From assembly GCA_011503125.2 (NCBI GenBank), contig WWBZ02000009.1, positions 558,001 through 622,000 on the forward strand: a DNA stretch of 64,000 nt. Direction: 5' to 3'. Position 1 is the stretch's first letter. Each line of letters opens with the position of its first letter. Positions 1-10,363 of the stretch are shown in pieces. The position numbers were made by a program, and so were the translations under genes. Source of the stretch: Botryosphaeria dothidea. Its lineage: Eukaryota > Ascomycota > Dothideomycetes > Botryosphaeriales > Botryosphaeriaceae. The notes below the pieces were generated by a model. It made no database searches and was not told the origin of the DNA. It was given only the letters and a program-made list of their open reading frames with translations.

Positions 1-508
1 ACAAGATTAGCAAGTACCTTTTGTTATTTTTCGTAAAGTACGTAGTCTACGCGATAGTTGCTTATCTTATAGTTATAAGTAAGCTTTTTATTAGTAGTAA
101 CTGTGCCTTGAATTATTAGTTTCTTAGGTTTAGTTATGCCCTAAGGTTTGGTTGTTAGTGAAGGATTAACGAGGCTCTAGATGTTAGTGTTCTGGGCTCT
201 TCCTTTCACCAGGAATAACTAGTAATTCTAGTCCGAAGACTTGGTAAGTATATGGGATTTGGTGGAGTCTCCCATGTTGTTAGTGAGTTGTTGTTGATCT
301 AGTTGGATTCGAGCAGAGGTGGTAGCCAGTATGGCTCCGTGTTGAGTTGTTGGTTTAGTCGCCGTAGCCTGTAACCGGGCAGAAGCCGTAGATGATAGCA
401 GTTGCGTGTTAGTAAAGAGTACTCAGTTGAGTAGGAGAGTTGATCAGCAAAGAGCTAAGAAGTGGGGTAGTCTTGGCGTCCAGCCGTAGCGTCCCCCGGG
501 CTTATAAC
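1..508 (-). mobile_element. Copia retrotransposon, 5' internal part (RIP-degraded)
   Basis: Read on the minus strand, this follows directly from the LTR at 509-758. It opens with the primer-binding-site-like string GTTATAAGCCCGG (508-496), then about 220 nt of leader. A gag start follows at 275: MGDSTKSHILTKSSD, then stops where Trp or Gln are expected. The same gag opening pattern (Lys-Ser-Ser-x-x-Trp) is seen in the plus-strand copia element at 2290. The element runs off the left edge of the window. C-to-T type stops (TAG for TGG) indicate RIP. Confidence 0.7.
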
Positions 509-758
509 TGTTGGATTTGAGAGTAAAGAGTTGTGAGGTTAGAAAAGAGAGTAGATTCTGCCTGTCTCCTGAGAGGGAGGTTGGTAGGCTTGCTTATATA
601 TATAAGTGATAACTAAATAACCGAGGGAGTGTAGATATCCGAGGAAGTGTTGATCCGAGGATATTGGGCATGATTAATACCTTCCATGTTTCCGTGAGAA
701 GATTCTAGAAATGAGTGATATCTGAGGTAGTAAGGAAATAGTCTGATAGATATCTATA
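509..758 (-). repeat. LTR, family A (5' LTR of the minus-strand copia element)
   Basis: About 250 bp LTR, mutated by RIP. On the minus strand its end is TCCAACA followed by the primer-binding string. The same LTR occurs at 28024-28272 (minus) and 50119-50380 (plus), recognisable by the shared stretch that on the plus strand begins TGTTGGATTTGAGAG and includes GATTCTGCCTGTCTCCTGAG. The outer boundary near 758 was placed by similarity to the other two copies. Confidence 0.7.
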
Positions 759-1965
759 CTAGAGAAGGAAGCCGAAGCGAAAGTATATACTAAGGCCGTC
801 CTAGAAGCCCCGAATAGTCAAGTATCTATATATTCCGACGCCTCACAACTTCCTAACGGAAAAGGAATAGGAATAGAAATAGGAATACTAGACCTTAGCC
901 AATCTCGAGACTTAATATAATAAGAACTAGTTAGGAACTACGGTCCTAACTACCTCGTTTATAACGGCGAACTATAAGGTATTACAAATGCCCTCGAATT
1001 TACTAGCAAACGTAGATATAAAAACCGAGAAATAAGAGTCTATGCGGATAACTAAGCCCCACTCTTACGGCTATAAACCCTAGCTAATACTCCTAGCCAA
1101 GACTAATAAATCCGGGCAGTAAAAGCAGCAAAAATCCTACAGGACAAGGGGAACAAAATCTCTCTAGAATGGGTACCTGGATATAAAGATATCCTTGGAA
1201 ATAAAACGGCGGATAAACTAGTAAAAGAAGCTACTAGACTACCTATATCGAGCTCGAAAAATAGCGTAGCCTTCTACGGAATGCAGCTAAAGGAAGAGCT
1301 TTATAAAGAGTAGGAAAAGAAGCTTAAAAACACCTTAGCCTCTACCTATAAGAAACTATACGGCTATTAAGTTAAACGGAAACTAAAAGCCCCTTTAAAA
1401 GAGCGAGAATTAGCCTCCGCCTTTTACCAACTAAAGATAGGATACGGATACTTTAGATCCTACCTCTTTAGGTTTAAACACGCCGAAACCGATAGGTGCC
1501 TATACACGAATATAGTAAAACAAACACCTAGACATCTCTTACTAAAATGCCTAAAATACTCCTACGAAAGAAGGAGTATAAAGGATATACTTAGAAGAGA
1601 CTATCTAGACCTAAAAGAGCTTCTTACCTCGATAAAAGGAATATCTAGTACGCTAGATTTTCTAAAATAAATAAAGATATCTATATAGAGATAGTATCTA
1701 GAAAATAGCTCGGCGGAGCTCTAAATAAACGTATACCTACCGTATTTTCTTTTACTTTCCTTATCTCTATTTCTCCTTTATTTCCTTTGGCTACTAGCCT
1801 GTTTAGGCGATAGACGCTATACCGTTTACTATACCTAAATTACCCACCTTTACTAAAAAGAGGTATTACCCTTCTATAGCTACGAGTTCTAGAAAACTCC
1901 GTCTTTAATAGTCATAGGCTGAAAAAAGGACGTAAAACTAAATAAATAAATAAATAAATAAATAA
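759..1965 (+). mobile_element. Non-LTR (LINE, Tad1-like) retrotransposon 3' end
   Basis: A single frame, interrupted by TAG/TAA codons, runs from about 765 to the stop at 1668-1670. It encodes an RNase H domain: Y-S-D-A-S-Q near 820, and a second block EWVPGYKDILGNKTAD. A C-terminal zinc-binding-like block follows (PRHLLLKCLKYSYERR). This RNase H plus His/Cys tail is the usual 3' end of fungal Tad1/I-type LINEs. The 5' part (endonuclease and reverse transcriptase) is missing, as in 5'-truncated LINE copies. A 3' UTR of about 270 nt ends in a (TAAA)n tail. Stops at former Gln/Trp codons indicate RIP. Confidence 0.75.
1937..1965 (+). repeat. (TAAA)n tail of the LINE
   Basis: About seven TAAA units. 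This is the 3' tail of the LINE and abuts 16 nt of a copia LTR end without any spacer. Confidence 0.8.
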
Positions 1966-1980
1966 CCCACTTGTTTAATA

Positions 1981-1993
1981 GTTATAAGCCCGG
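1981..1993 (+). promoter_or_regulatory. Primer-binding site of the copia element
   Basis: GTTATAAGCCCGG starts right after the LTR end. The same string follows the LTRs at 509 and 27139 on their own strands. Its complement resembles the anticodon arm of initiator tRNA-Met rather than a tRNA 3' end. Drosophila copia is known to prime from such an internal initiator tRNA-Met fragment. The match was judged by eye. Confidence 0.6.
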
Positions 1994-2289
1994 AGTCACT
2001 TCTAAAGTCGTTATTTATCGTTTAATTACCCCTTAAGCGTCCTCTACGCTTATAACGTTCTCTCTACGGCATCTAGAAGAATACTATTGTTGCACCCTAC
2101 TGTAATATATCGCGACCGTGCGACGGCTTCCCTCTACGCGTTATTTCATTAATAGTTATCACGATATAGCTATTTGCCTTAATATTAAGCATCTTAAGTG
2201 TCTAATACACGTTCCTAGCTAGCTTTAACCCTTTTTTTTGGTTAACTATACTACGCCAACTAATGAATAATACTTATTTGTCACCCATC

Positions 2290-5200
2290 ATGTCATCTTC
2301 GAAACCAATTATCGTCCTTAAGTCTTCGCAAGACTGGGATGAATAGTTCTTTATCGTCCAATCGCGTGCAAAGAAGGCTCGCATATACGACTATATCGAC
2401 CTAACCAAGGACTTACGTCCGCGACAACCAATCGCGCCTACCAAGCCTCCTCTACCAATAGGCAATATTACCGACACGGATCGTGAGGAGTATAAGTAGA
2501 AGCGCGAGGACTATAAGGAGGATAAGAAGAAGTACGATAGGCAGATACGAGAGCTTAATAACCTCTTATTACTTATTAAGGACTTAGTGTCTTAGCCGCT
2601 GTTGCCGCTCCTGCGCAAGATCGAGGACTCTTATCCCTATACGCAGTTACGTGCTCTAAAAGCTCGACTCCAACCTTCCGTCTCTATATAACAGGAGTTT
2701 ATTCTTAATAAGCTCCGCGAGCTTGAGAAGCCTCTAACTGCCTAGAGTACTAAAAAGTAGCTTACACAATGGGAAGAGTGTATATTTAAAGCACGCTCTC
2801 TTAGCCTTTCTGATATCGAAGACTCCCGAGGAGTAAACGCATTCCTTAAGCCTATTATGCAACACGACTTAGAATACGCTAGCCCTATCCTTCGTAAGCT
2901 ACGACTAGGGACTAAGACGCTTGACGTTTTAGACGTCATTATCGACTATCGTGAGTATACACGCTAAAAGTAAGCACTTATAATAAATAAGACCCGTACG
3001 ACCTTTACAGCTACTCTACGAGGCGACGAACAGCCTAAGAGGCCTCTTAAATACCTCTGTGGTAACTATCACTAGTATTACTTATACTTCTACCTTAATC
3101 CGAACGCGCCTAACCGTCCTACCGACTTTAAACCTAATAAGAAGGTCTAGGATAAGATTCTTAAGCTTATAAAGAATAATAAGATTAAGACGTAGGTTGA
3201 GAGTGCACTAAAGCGCGGTATACTACTAACACCTTATATACAAGGAAATAAAGATAAGAGTAAGGAGCCTAAGCCTAACGTACCTGCTAGTGAGGATAAT
3301 AGTAATAACGAGCAAGGCTCTATTAAGTCCTTCCTAGCTATTATTACGTAGTCATTTGCTACGTAACGAGACTCGCGTCTAACCATACTGGAGCTCTCGT
3401 AGATCGCAGATACTAGCACCACTTATTACGTATATAACCGGTATATACGTAAAAGGTTCACTAAGACACGTAACGTAGGCCTAGACGACTTTGTAATCTA
3501 TAGTAACACGCGTGTACCTATTAAGAGCTTCGGGAATATTACGGTTAATGCCTATAACGGAAAGAAGAGTAAGGTTATTACCCTTCGTAATATAGCCTAC
3601 GTCTTAGTATTTATAGGCAACTTAGTCTCTATTTCTAAGTATAATAAGAAAGGTGTTTATATAGATATAAAGAGTCTTCGTCTCTATAAGGATAATACGA
3701 TAGTATACGTCCTTATACCGTCTAAAGAATAGTTCTTTCTTAAGCTATACTAAGTAGAGTCCGTATTAGCTATTACGAGTGCTGCGACTACCCGTAGTCT
3801 CCTAGCTAAATAGTAGCATAGAGTCTTTGCTTATACTAACTACCACGCTATTAAGGCGTTGCTTATAGCTATTACCGGCGTAGAGTTTACGAACGACGTC
3901 GTGCCTATTTACTGCGACACCTACTCACGAGCAAAGGCTTATTAGCTTATTATACGGGACTTATTACTAGAGAAAGCTCGCAACGAACCATTCTTCCGTA
4001 TGTTATTTAACCTTATTTAGATAACCCCTGCGTATAACTAATACGAGTAGATTACTTATATTAAGTGTACAAGGAGCAACTACGTCTTTATACGCACCTA
4101 TATACTTAAATTAGACTATAACACGCTTGTTCTTAATATTCTAAGTATAATCGAACGTCGCTTTAACGCTCTTACCGCGTTCTTTCGAACTAATAGCGAA
4201 AGATTACTTAATACCGCGTTTAAAAATAAACTTAAGCGAAGAGGAATTATAATAGAGGTCTTAGCACCCTATATACCTACTTAGAACGGATATGCCGAGA
4301 GGACTAGTTAGTCTATTATCGTTAAGGTAAGAGCTATACGTATAGGGGTAAACCTCCCTAAATACTTATAGCTAGAGATAGTTTTAGTAGTAACGTATAT
4401 ATATAATCGGATACTAAGCAAAGTCCTTAAGTGGAAAACGCCCTTCGAGCTTACTTATAGTATTAAACTAAACGTAGCTTATATAAGAGTCTACGGATGC
4501 AAGGCCTACGCCCTTAATAAAACTATCCCGCGTAGTAACAAGCTCTAAGAACGAGCCCTCGTTAGCTATCTTATTAGGTATAACTCTACTAATATCTACC
4601 GGATATAGTATCTACTAGGGGACCGTATTATCCGCTTAAGAGACGTTAGTTTTCACGAGTTATTAAAATACTTACTAGATAAGCAAGAGTAGTATTAAGA
4701 AATCGAGGATATAGAAGAGGAGCCTTAGGAGGTTATTCCTCGTATCCGTCTAGACTCTAAGGACCTTATTACGTTAGATTCGTTATCTAGTAAAGATAAG
4801 GAGGTTACTTATAAGTAAGCCACTAATATAGAAGAATAATCTACTTCGTTATTAGATAGACAATAGTAATAAGGTATACTACCTAATAAGCTAGATAAGT
4901 AATAAGCTTAACTATATATACTATTACCGTCTACTAGAGACGATAGCGTACTACAACTACTAAGCGATAACGAGTTTCCGTTATTATCTACTCTTAGAGA
5001 CTCGCCCACCTTAGGGGGTAAGGAAAACGAATAATAACAAGAGAGACGCCTTAGCCGTCTCCTTTCTATTTAGTACGATACTAAACCTAACCTAGGAGCA
5101 GCACGGGGCAATCGTGTACCCCTTATAGCTTACATTAACGCGGACCCTAACCCGAACCTTATTATCTAGGGTCTAAGAAATCGAAGAAGAGCTACACATG

Positions 5201-6950
5201 CCGCAAAGGTTATTAGCACCGCTTACTACGAGTAGACCTTTCTCGCCGCGAGTATATATACACTACTTAAACACGCTTCTACGGGTAATTATAAGCAAAT
5301 ACCTTAAACTACTACACACGAGGATCTTCTACCCTTATATTAGTTAAAAGAGCTCCCTCCTCTACTACGTATTTATCGGAACGACCTTCCGCCCGAGCCT
5401 CGTTACTATAAGGATATCCTTAAATACTAACTTAAGCCTTATCTCTTCTAAGTACTTTACCGTAAGCTATAGGAAGGTAATAGTAAAGGGGTGTAGATCG
5501 TTGTAGACGAAGATTAAGCACGTAAGGCTAATAAAGAAGTTATTCCTCTTATATAGGTCTTTAAATACAAATTCGATAAGAAGGAATATCTTACTAAGAT
5601 TAAGGCACGAGTATACGTACGAGGCGACCTCCAGGTTACCTATTAAGACACTTATACGGCTACCCTTGCCTTCCGTATTTTTCGTACGCTTATAGCGATT
5701 ATCTACGCATTTAACCTCGAGATATAGCAGTATAACGTCGTTAACGCCTTCCCTTATATTCCTCTCGATTACCCGACCTTCTATAAGACACCCGAGGGCA
5801 TAAAACTTCCTTATAGGAAGATACTACTACTTAAGAAAGTCCTCTATAGACTTAAAGAGTCGCTAGCGTTATAGTAAAAGTACTTTTAAGCCACGCTTAA
5901 AGACCTAGGACTTAAGCCTATACTAGATACGCTATATCTCTATACGAATAAATACCTCTTCGTGTTCTTCTTTATAGACGATATTATTATAGCCTTTCCT
6001 TAGAAGGATAAGCTATTCGCGCACGTATTCGAATAAGATCTCTTTTAGCGCTACGAAATACGCAAGATAGGAGAAGTCTAGTAGTTCCTAGCTCTACGAA
6101 TCGTCCGTGATCGTAACAAAGAACTACTATAGCTATTACAAGAGTTATATCTTACTAGCCTTAGAGCTAAATATAACGTTAAAGAGTTATCGGTTATTAC
6201 GCCTATTCTAGTAGAGGACCTATCTATACCGAACGACGATGCTTATATAACACCTTAAGATATCTACACGTTCTAGAATAAGATAGGATCTACCTAATTC
6301 GCTGCTATTAGCACGAGACCTAATATAGGCCACGCCTACTTAGCCCTCTCTACATATTTAACGAACCCTTCTAAGAGACACCTCTATCTTATATAGCGCC
6401 TCCTAGAATATCTCGTAAACACGAAGGACCTCGTAATTATATATAACGGTAACGTAGTAGATAATTAACGTATCTTCGTGCCTAGCAGTAATGTATTCTT
6501 CGCTAATAACGCGGCTACACGCCGCAGCCACCAAGGATTACTTATAATACTATTCGGAGGACCCGTGGACTGGAAGGCCTCTAAGTAACTAATAGTAACG
6601 ACCTTAATAACGGAAGTAGAGCTCCTCGCCTTATTAGAGACCGCCAAGCAAGCCTACTAGTGGAAACGCTTCTTTAGAGGCATCTAGTTTAAGCCAGGTC
6701 ACCTTATCCAGATCGAGTGTGATAACACGCAGACGCTTTGCCTTATAGAAGAGAACGTTGGCAAGCTTGTTACGAAGCTTCGTCACGTTAATATCCATTA
6801 TTATTAGCTTAGGCAAGAAGCTTAAGCAGGCAACGTTCACTTTAAATGGACACTAATAGCTTAGATGATCGCAGATAGCCTTACAAAGCCGTTACCTAAA
6901 TAGAAGCACGTCCACTTCGTGCAAGGCTTAGGCCTCTCGCTACTACAATA
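2290..6950 (+). pseudogene. Copia gag-pol remnant
   Basis: The gag start is at 2290 (MSSSKPIIVLKSSQDWDE, then TAG for an expected Trp). A degraded zinc knuckle lies near 3055 (LCGNYH). Pre-integrase and integrase similarity spans about 3830-4660. Reverse transcriptase spans about 5560-6000 with the catalytic block as FIDDIII in place of the usual YVDD. RNase H spans about 6480-6900, ending ADSLTKPLP. Almost every break is TAG or TAA at a position where TGG, CAG or CAA is expected, which is the RIP pattern. The polyprotein is not translatable. Confidence 0.8.
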
Positions 6951-7006
6951 GTGAAATATAGTAGGATTATCGCGTACTGCTTATTCTACACCACGCGAAG
7001 GGGGTG

Positions 7007-7162
7007 TGTTGGGAGGAACAGGGTCTGATCGAACCAAGGGTCAACACCGAAAATTTGTTATATAGCTACTATATAAGAGGGACCGGGTCACCTACCCTCT
7101 TCCTCCTCATGCCAATCTACGATGAACTTCACTCCCTATACAAACAACCCACTTGTTCAATA
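7007..7162 (+). repeat. 3' LTR of the copia element
   Basis: It starts TGTTGGGAGGAACAGGG after a purine tract and ends CTTGTTCAATA, matching the 16-nt 5' LTR remnant. A TATATAAG box lies at about 7071. The middle part (GGTCACCTACCCTC to CATGCCAATC) resembles the right half of the composite LTR at 50381-50521. Confidence 0.75.
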
Positions 7163-7205
7163 CAATCATTCATCGATTCCGACCGATCAAGCGCAAATTC
7201 CATCA
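7163..7205 (+). repeat. Tail of an LTR of family B
   Basis: The string CATCGATTCCGACCGATCAA through to ATTCCATCA is the last about 40 bp of the family B LTR seen whole at 28544-28709 and 27139-27303. The copia element to its left therefore appears inserted into an older family B LTR, of which only this tail survives. Confidence 0.7.
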
Positions 7206-7289
7206 AGCACCATTGCTGACGCTCCGCAGGTAGACAGAGGCGTAAGTGAAAGGGCACAGGCCCGATTTAGTTTAATCAAAGCCCAATCT

Positions 7290-9554
7290 AAGGTCTTTCC
7301 AGTTCCTTTACATCAGCAATGCCGACCGCACAAAGCGCGAACTCCGTGCGCAGCTGCTGAGCATCCTGGAGGGGCTCTCGCACAATGCCGTCGTAGTTGT
7401 TTCCGGGCCGACCAAGGGCATCTCGGATTTGCTGGGCGCCGCACCTGAAGGCGCATGGCCTTTCGTGCAGCGGTTGCAACTCAGCAACTACGACGACGAA
7501 GAGCTTCTGCGGATTCTGGCTCGCATGATCCGCAGCAACTCCATGACGGTTGAAGGTGGTCTCTATGGCCCATATCCTCGCATTTTGGCTCGAAGAGTTG
7601 GCCGTCGCCGAGAGGGAACTGGATTTGCAAATGCTCACGGACTAAAGCTGGAGTTTGATAAGGTCCTTGAACGGCAGGCTACTCGTCTTCAAAAAATGCG
7701 GGCTCGGGATTCCAGTGTAGAGGACCAAACTCCGGAGGACAATTGCTTGACCATGGTAGACATTGTCGGGCCCGAACCGGAGGATATCCGATCTCGAAGT
7801 GCGGCCTGGAAAGATCTTAACAAGATGGCAGGTCTGAAAAATGTCAAGAGCGTTGTCGAACGTCTCGTGAGCCGCGCAAAGACCAACTACTACAGGGAAA
7901 TCAGTGGCATGAAGCTGGTTGAAACGCCGTTGCATCGAGTCTTCCTTGGGCCCTCGGGTACCGGTAAAACTACCGTGGCCAAACTCTACGGACATATCCT
8001 CGCGGAAACTGGCCTTTTGTCTACAAGACACCTGCTGACTTCACTGGCCGGTACATTGGCGAATCTGAGGCGAAACCAAGCGAGATCATCAATTCGACTA
8101 CAGGCAAAGTCCTGATCATTGACGATGCGCATATGTTCTACCACGGAACAAGACCGGGCACAACAGACGGAGTCAGACGAGTTCCGACCTGGTTGCATTG
8201 ACGTCTTGGTCTCCAGTATACACAACACGCCGAGAGAAGATCGTTGCGTCATTCTTGTTGGATATCCAGAGATGATGGAGGAGATGTTCCGAAAGAGCAA
8301 TGCTGGGCTTCGCCGACGATTCCCTCTTGAAGAGGCATTTCGGTTTGCAGACTACAATGATCAGAGGCTGAACGAGATACTTGGCTTGAAGATGGAGGCG
8401 GAAGGAATCATTGCTACCGAGTCTGCGATGGAGGTTGCAGCAGAAGTCCTTCGCCGAGCCAGAGATCGTCCAAATTTTGGGAACGGCGGCGACGTCGAAA
8501 CCCTCCTCAACCAGGCCAGGGTTCGTCACCAGAAGAGGAGCTCCACTGCCTCTGGAAGTCCTGCCAACATTTCGCCACCGAAGGATGCTCAAGGCCTTGT
8601 AATATGGCTGGCGCAGCCGATGAGATTGCGTCAGTGACACTTGAGCCCGAGGATTTTGACCTTGAATATAGCCGCGGCACGCGAGCTGTTGAGAAGTGTC
8701 GTCACTTGTTCGAGGGGCTCATTGGGCTCGACGACATCATTCACCGCTTCGAGACGTGCCAACGCGCGGCGGCAAACCTGCGGCTTGCACCCAAGGATCC
8801 AAGAGAAAGCATTCCGTTCAGCTATGTCTTCAAGGAATCTCCAGGCACCGGCAAGACCCACACCGCCCGAATAATCGGCCAGATCTTCTATGACATGGGC
8901 TTTCTCTCGACGAGTGAGGTCATCGAGTGCTCAGCAACCCACCTCATAGGCCAGTACGTGGGCCATACGGGTTCGAAAGTCATCAATCTTCTCGAAAAGG
9001 CATTGGGAAAGGTTCTGTTTATCGACAAGGCGTACAGATTAGGCTCCAGGAGTGGAGAACAGACGGGAAGTTTCATTGATGAGGCCGTCGGCGAGCTGGT
9101 CGATTGCATGGCCAAGTCACGGTACTTCCGCAAAATGATCATAGTGTTGGCAGTATACGACTGTGAGATGGATGCGCTGATGAGAGTAAACTCCGGCCTG
9201 CGCGGAAGGTTCCCTACCGAAATATTCTTTCCCTCTTTCAGTCGACTGCGTTGATTGGAACATCTTAACAATTTGATTGGGAAAGAGGGTATCCAGATAG
9301 AGGATGAGGGAGGTCCGAGCCGATCAACAAAGGCAAAGACAATACTCAGACTGTTCAAGAAACTCAGCATGACTCAGGGGTGGTCAAACGGGAGAGACAT
9401 CAAGACTCTGGCAGGCACGATTGCCATGCACGTATACGGAAGCGCAGAAGGAATAGAAAAGAGAAGCAGCGGAAAGCTGGCCATTTCACTGGAAATATTG
9501 AATGGATTCCTGAAGGATATGCTCCGCAGCCGGATTAGAGCAGGGGCAGTGTAG
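7290..9554 (+). pseudogene. Tandem AAA+ ATPase (CbbX/SpoVK-like) pseudogene
   Basis: Remnant of a large fungal protein with repeated AAA+ modules. Coding similarity starts abruptly near 7290 beside transposon sequence, so the N-terminus is missing. The first module (7700-8100) has an intact Walker A, GPSGTGKT, and a Walker B IDDAH in another frame. Frameshifts lie near 8022, 8165 and 8600. The second module (8604-9254) has ESPGTGKT in place of G-x-PGTGKT and a Walker B reading VLFIDKAYRL in place of IDEAY. An in-frame TGA stands at 9252-9254, and the C-terminal segment ends at 9554. The two Walker changes are both G-to-A and hit the two essential positions. The ATPase family is clear. The parent protein's function is not known to me. 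Confidence 0.8.
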
Positions 9555-10363
9555 CTCCATGTGCGAGAGGCATTTACTTTCGTATCTAATTCTATGACTG
9601 TTTCCTCCACTGTGAGGTCTTGGAGAGCGTACTGTAGGCGGATAATTGATTGGCCCCAAAGCACGGCCCGCCGCTCAAAGCAAAAGGGGTCCGGGCCGAT
9701 GCTTCGAAACGCAGAAATATCGCAAAACGTACGGAGCTCAACAGCTGAAATTCCTCAATGGTCGTCCACTTGTGCTCCGACTGATCACACTGGTTGTTCT
9801 GGCAATTTGAGTTTGGTCAATTAATGGCGCACATAGACTTCGGAAGCAAAATACCTACCCGACCCGTTTGCATCATTGTGCTTGGTGCTACTGTTCAACT
9901 CTGGGCTGTACGGTCCTCATGGTTCTCTGTCGCGTGGAAACCACCTGCCACCCTTTCTATTTGCGGTATCTTAGACCTACGTGCTAAGTTTCATTCAGAT
10001 GCACAGGCTTATAAACGCGATACAGAGTTGTCAGCCTAAACTACCAACTCCTCACCTCCCGAGGTCGATTTTTGTTTATGAAATTGATTTTTCTGTTGGT
10101 GGCTACGTAAACCAATGTCGAACTTCTACCCGTGGGGTTTTCTCATCAGATCACGGAAGACGCGACATGAATTCTCTGCCCTATCGAGCCTCTCTTCCAC
10201 ATAAAACTTTAAACCGTTTTGAATAGCAAATTCAAAGAGAATTACAAAAATTCGGCTTCGTTCCACCTCACTTCATAGGCGTCTCACCTAGCAGATATGA
10301 AGCGATATCCGAAGGCAGAGGGGAGTTTCGTGCGCTATAACGATCCCGAGCCCGTCTCCAAAC
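9555..10363. other. Intergenic, nothing recognised
   Basis: About 0.8 kb between the AAA+ pseudogene and the 3' end of the large HET gene. It holds only short overlapping frames with no recognisable motif, tRNA or repeat. Confidence 0.6.

Larger units (their letters stand above)
1965..7162 (+). mobile_element. Copia retrotransposon, near full length, RIP-degraded
   Basis: Order on the plus strand: the last 16 nt of a 5' LTR (1965-1980, ending CTTGTTTAATA), the primer-binding-like GTTATAAGCCCGG (1981-1993), gag from 2290, a long pol remnant to about 6950, a purine tract GCGAAGGGGG just before 7007, and a 3' LTR at 7007-7162. The 5' LTR is cut off by the LINE (TAAA)n tail. Order within pol is protease/pre-integrase, integrase, reverse transcriptase, RNase H, the Ty1/copia order. 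It cannot encode protein because of dozens of stops. Confidence 0.85.
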
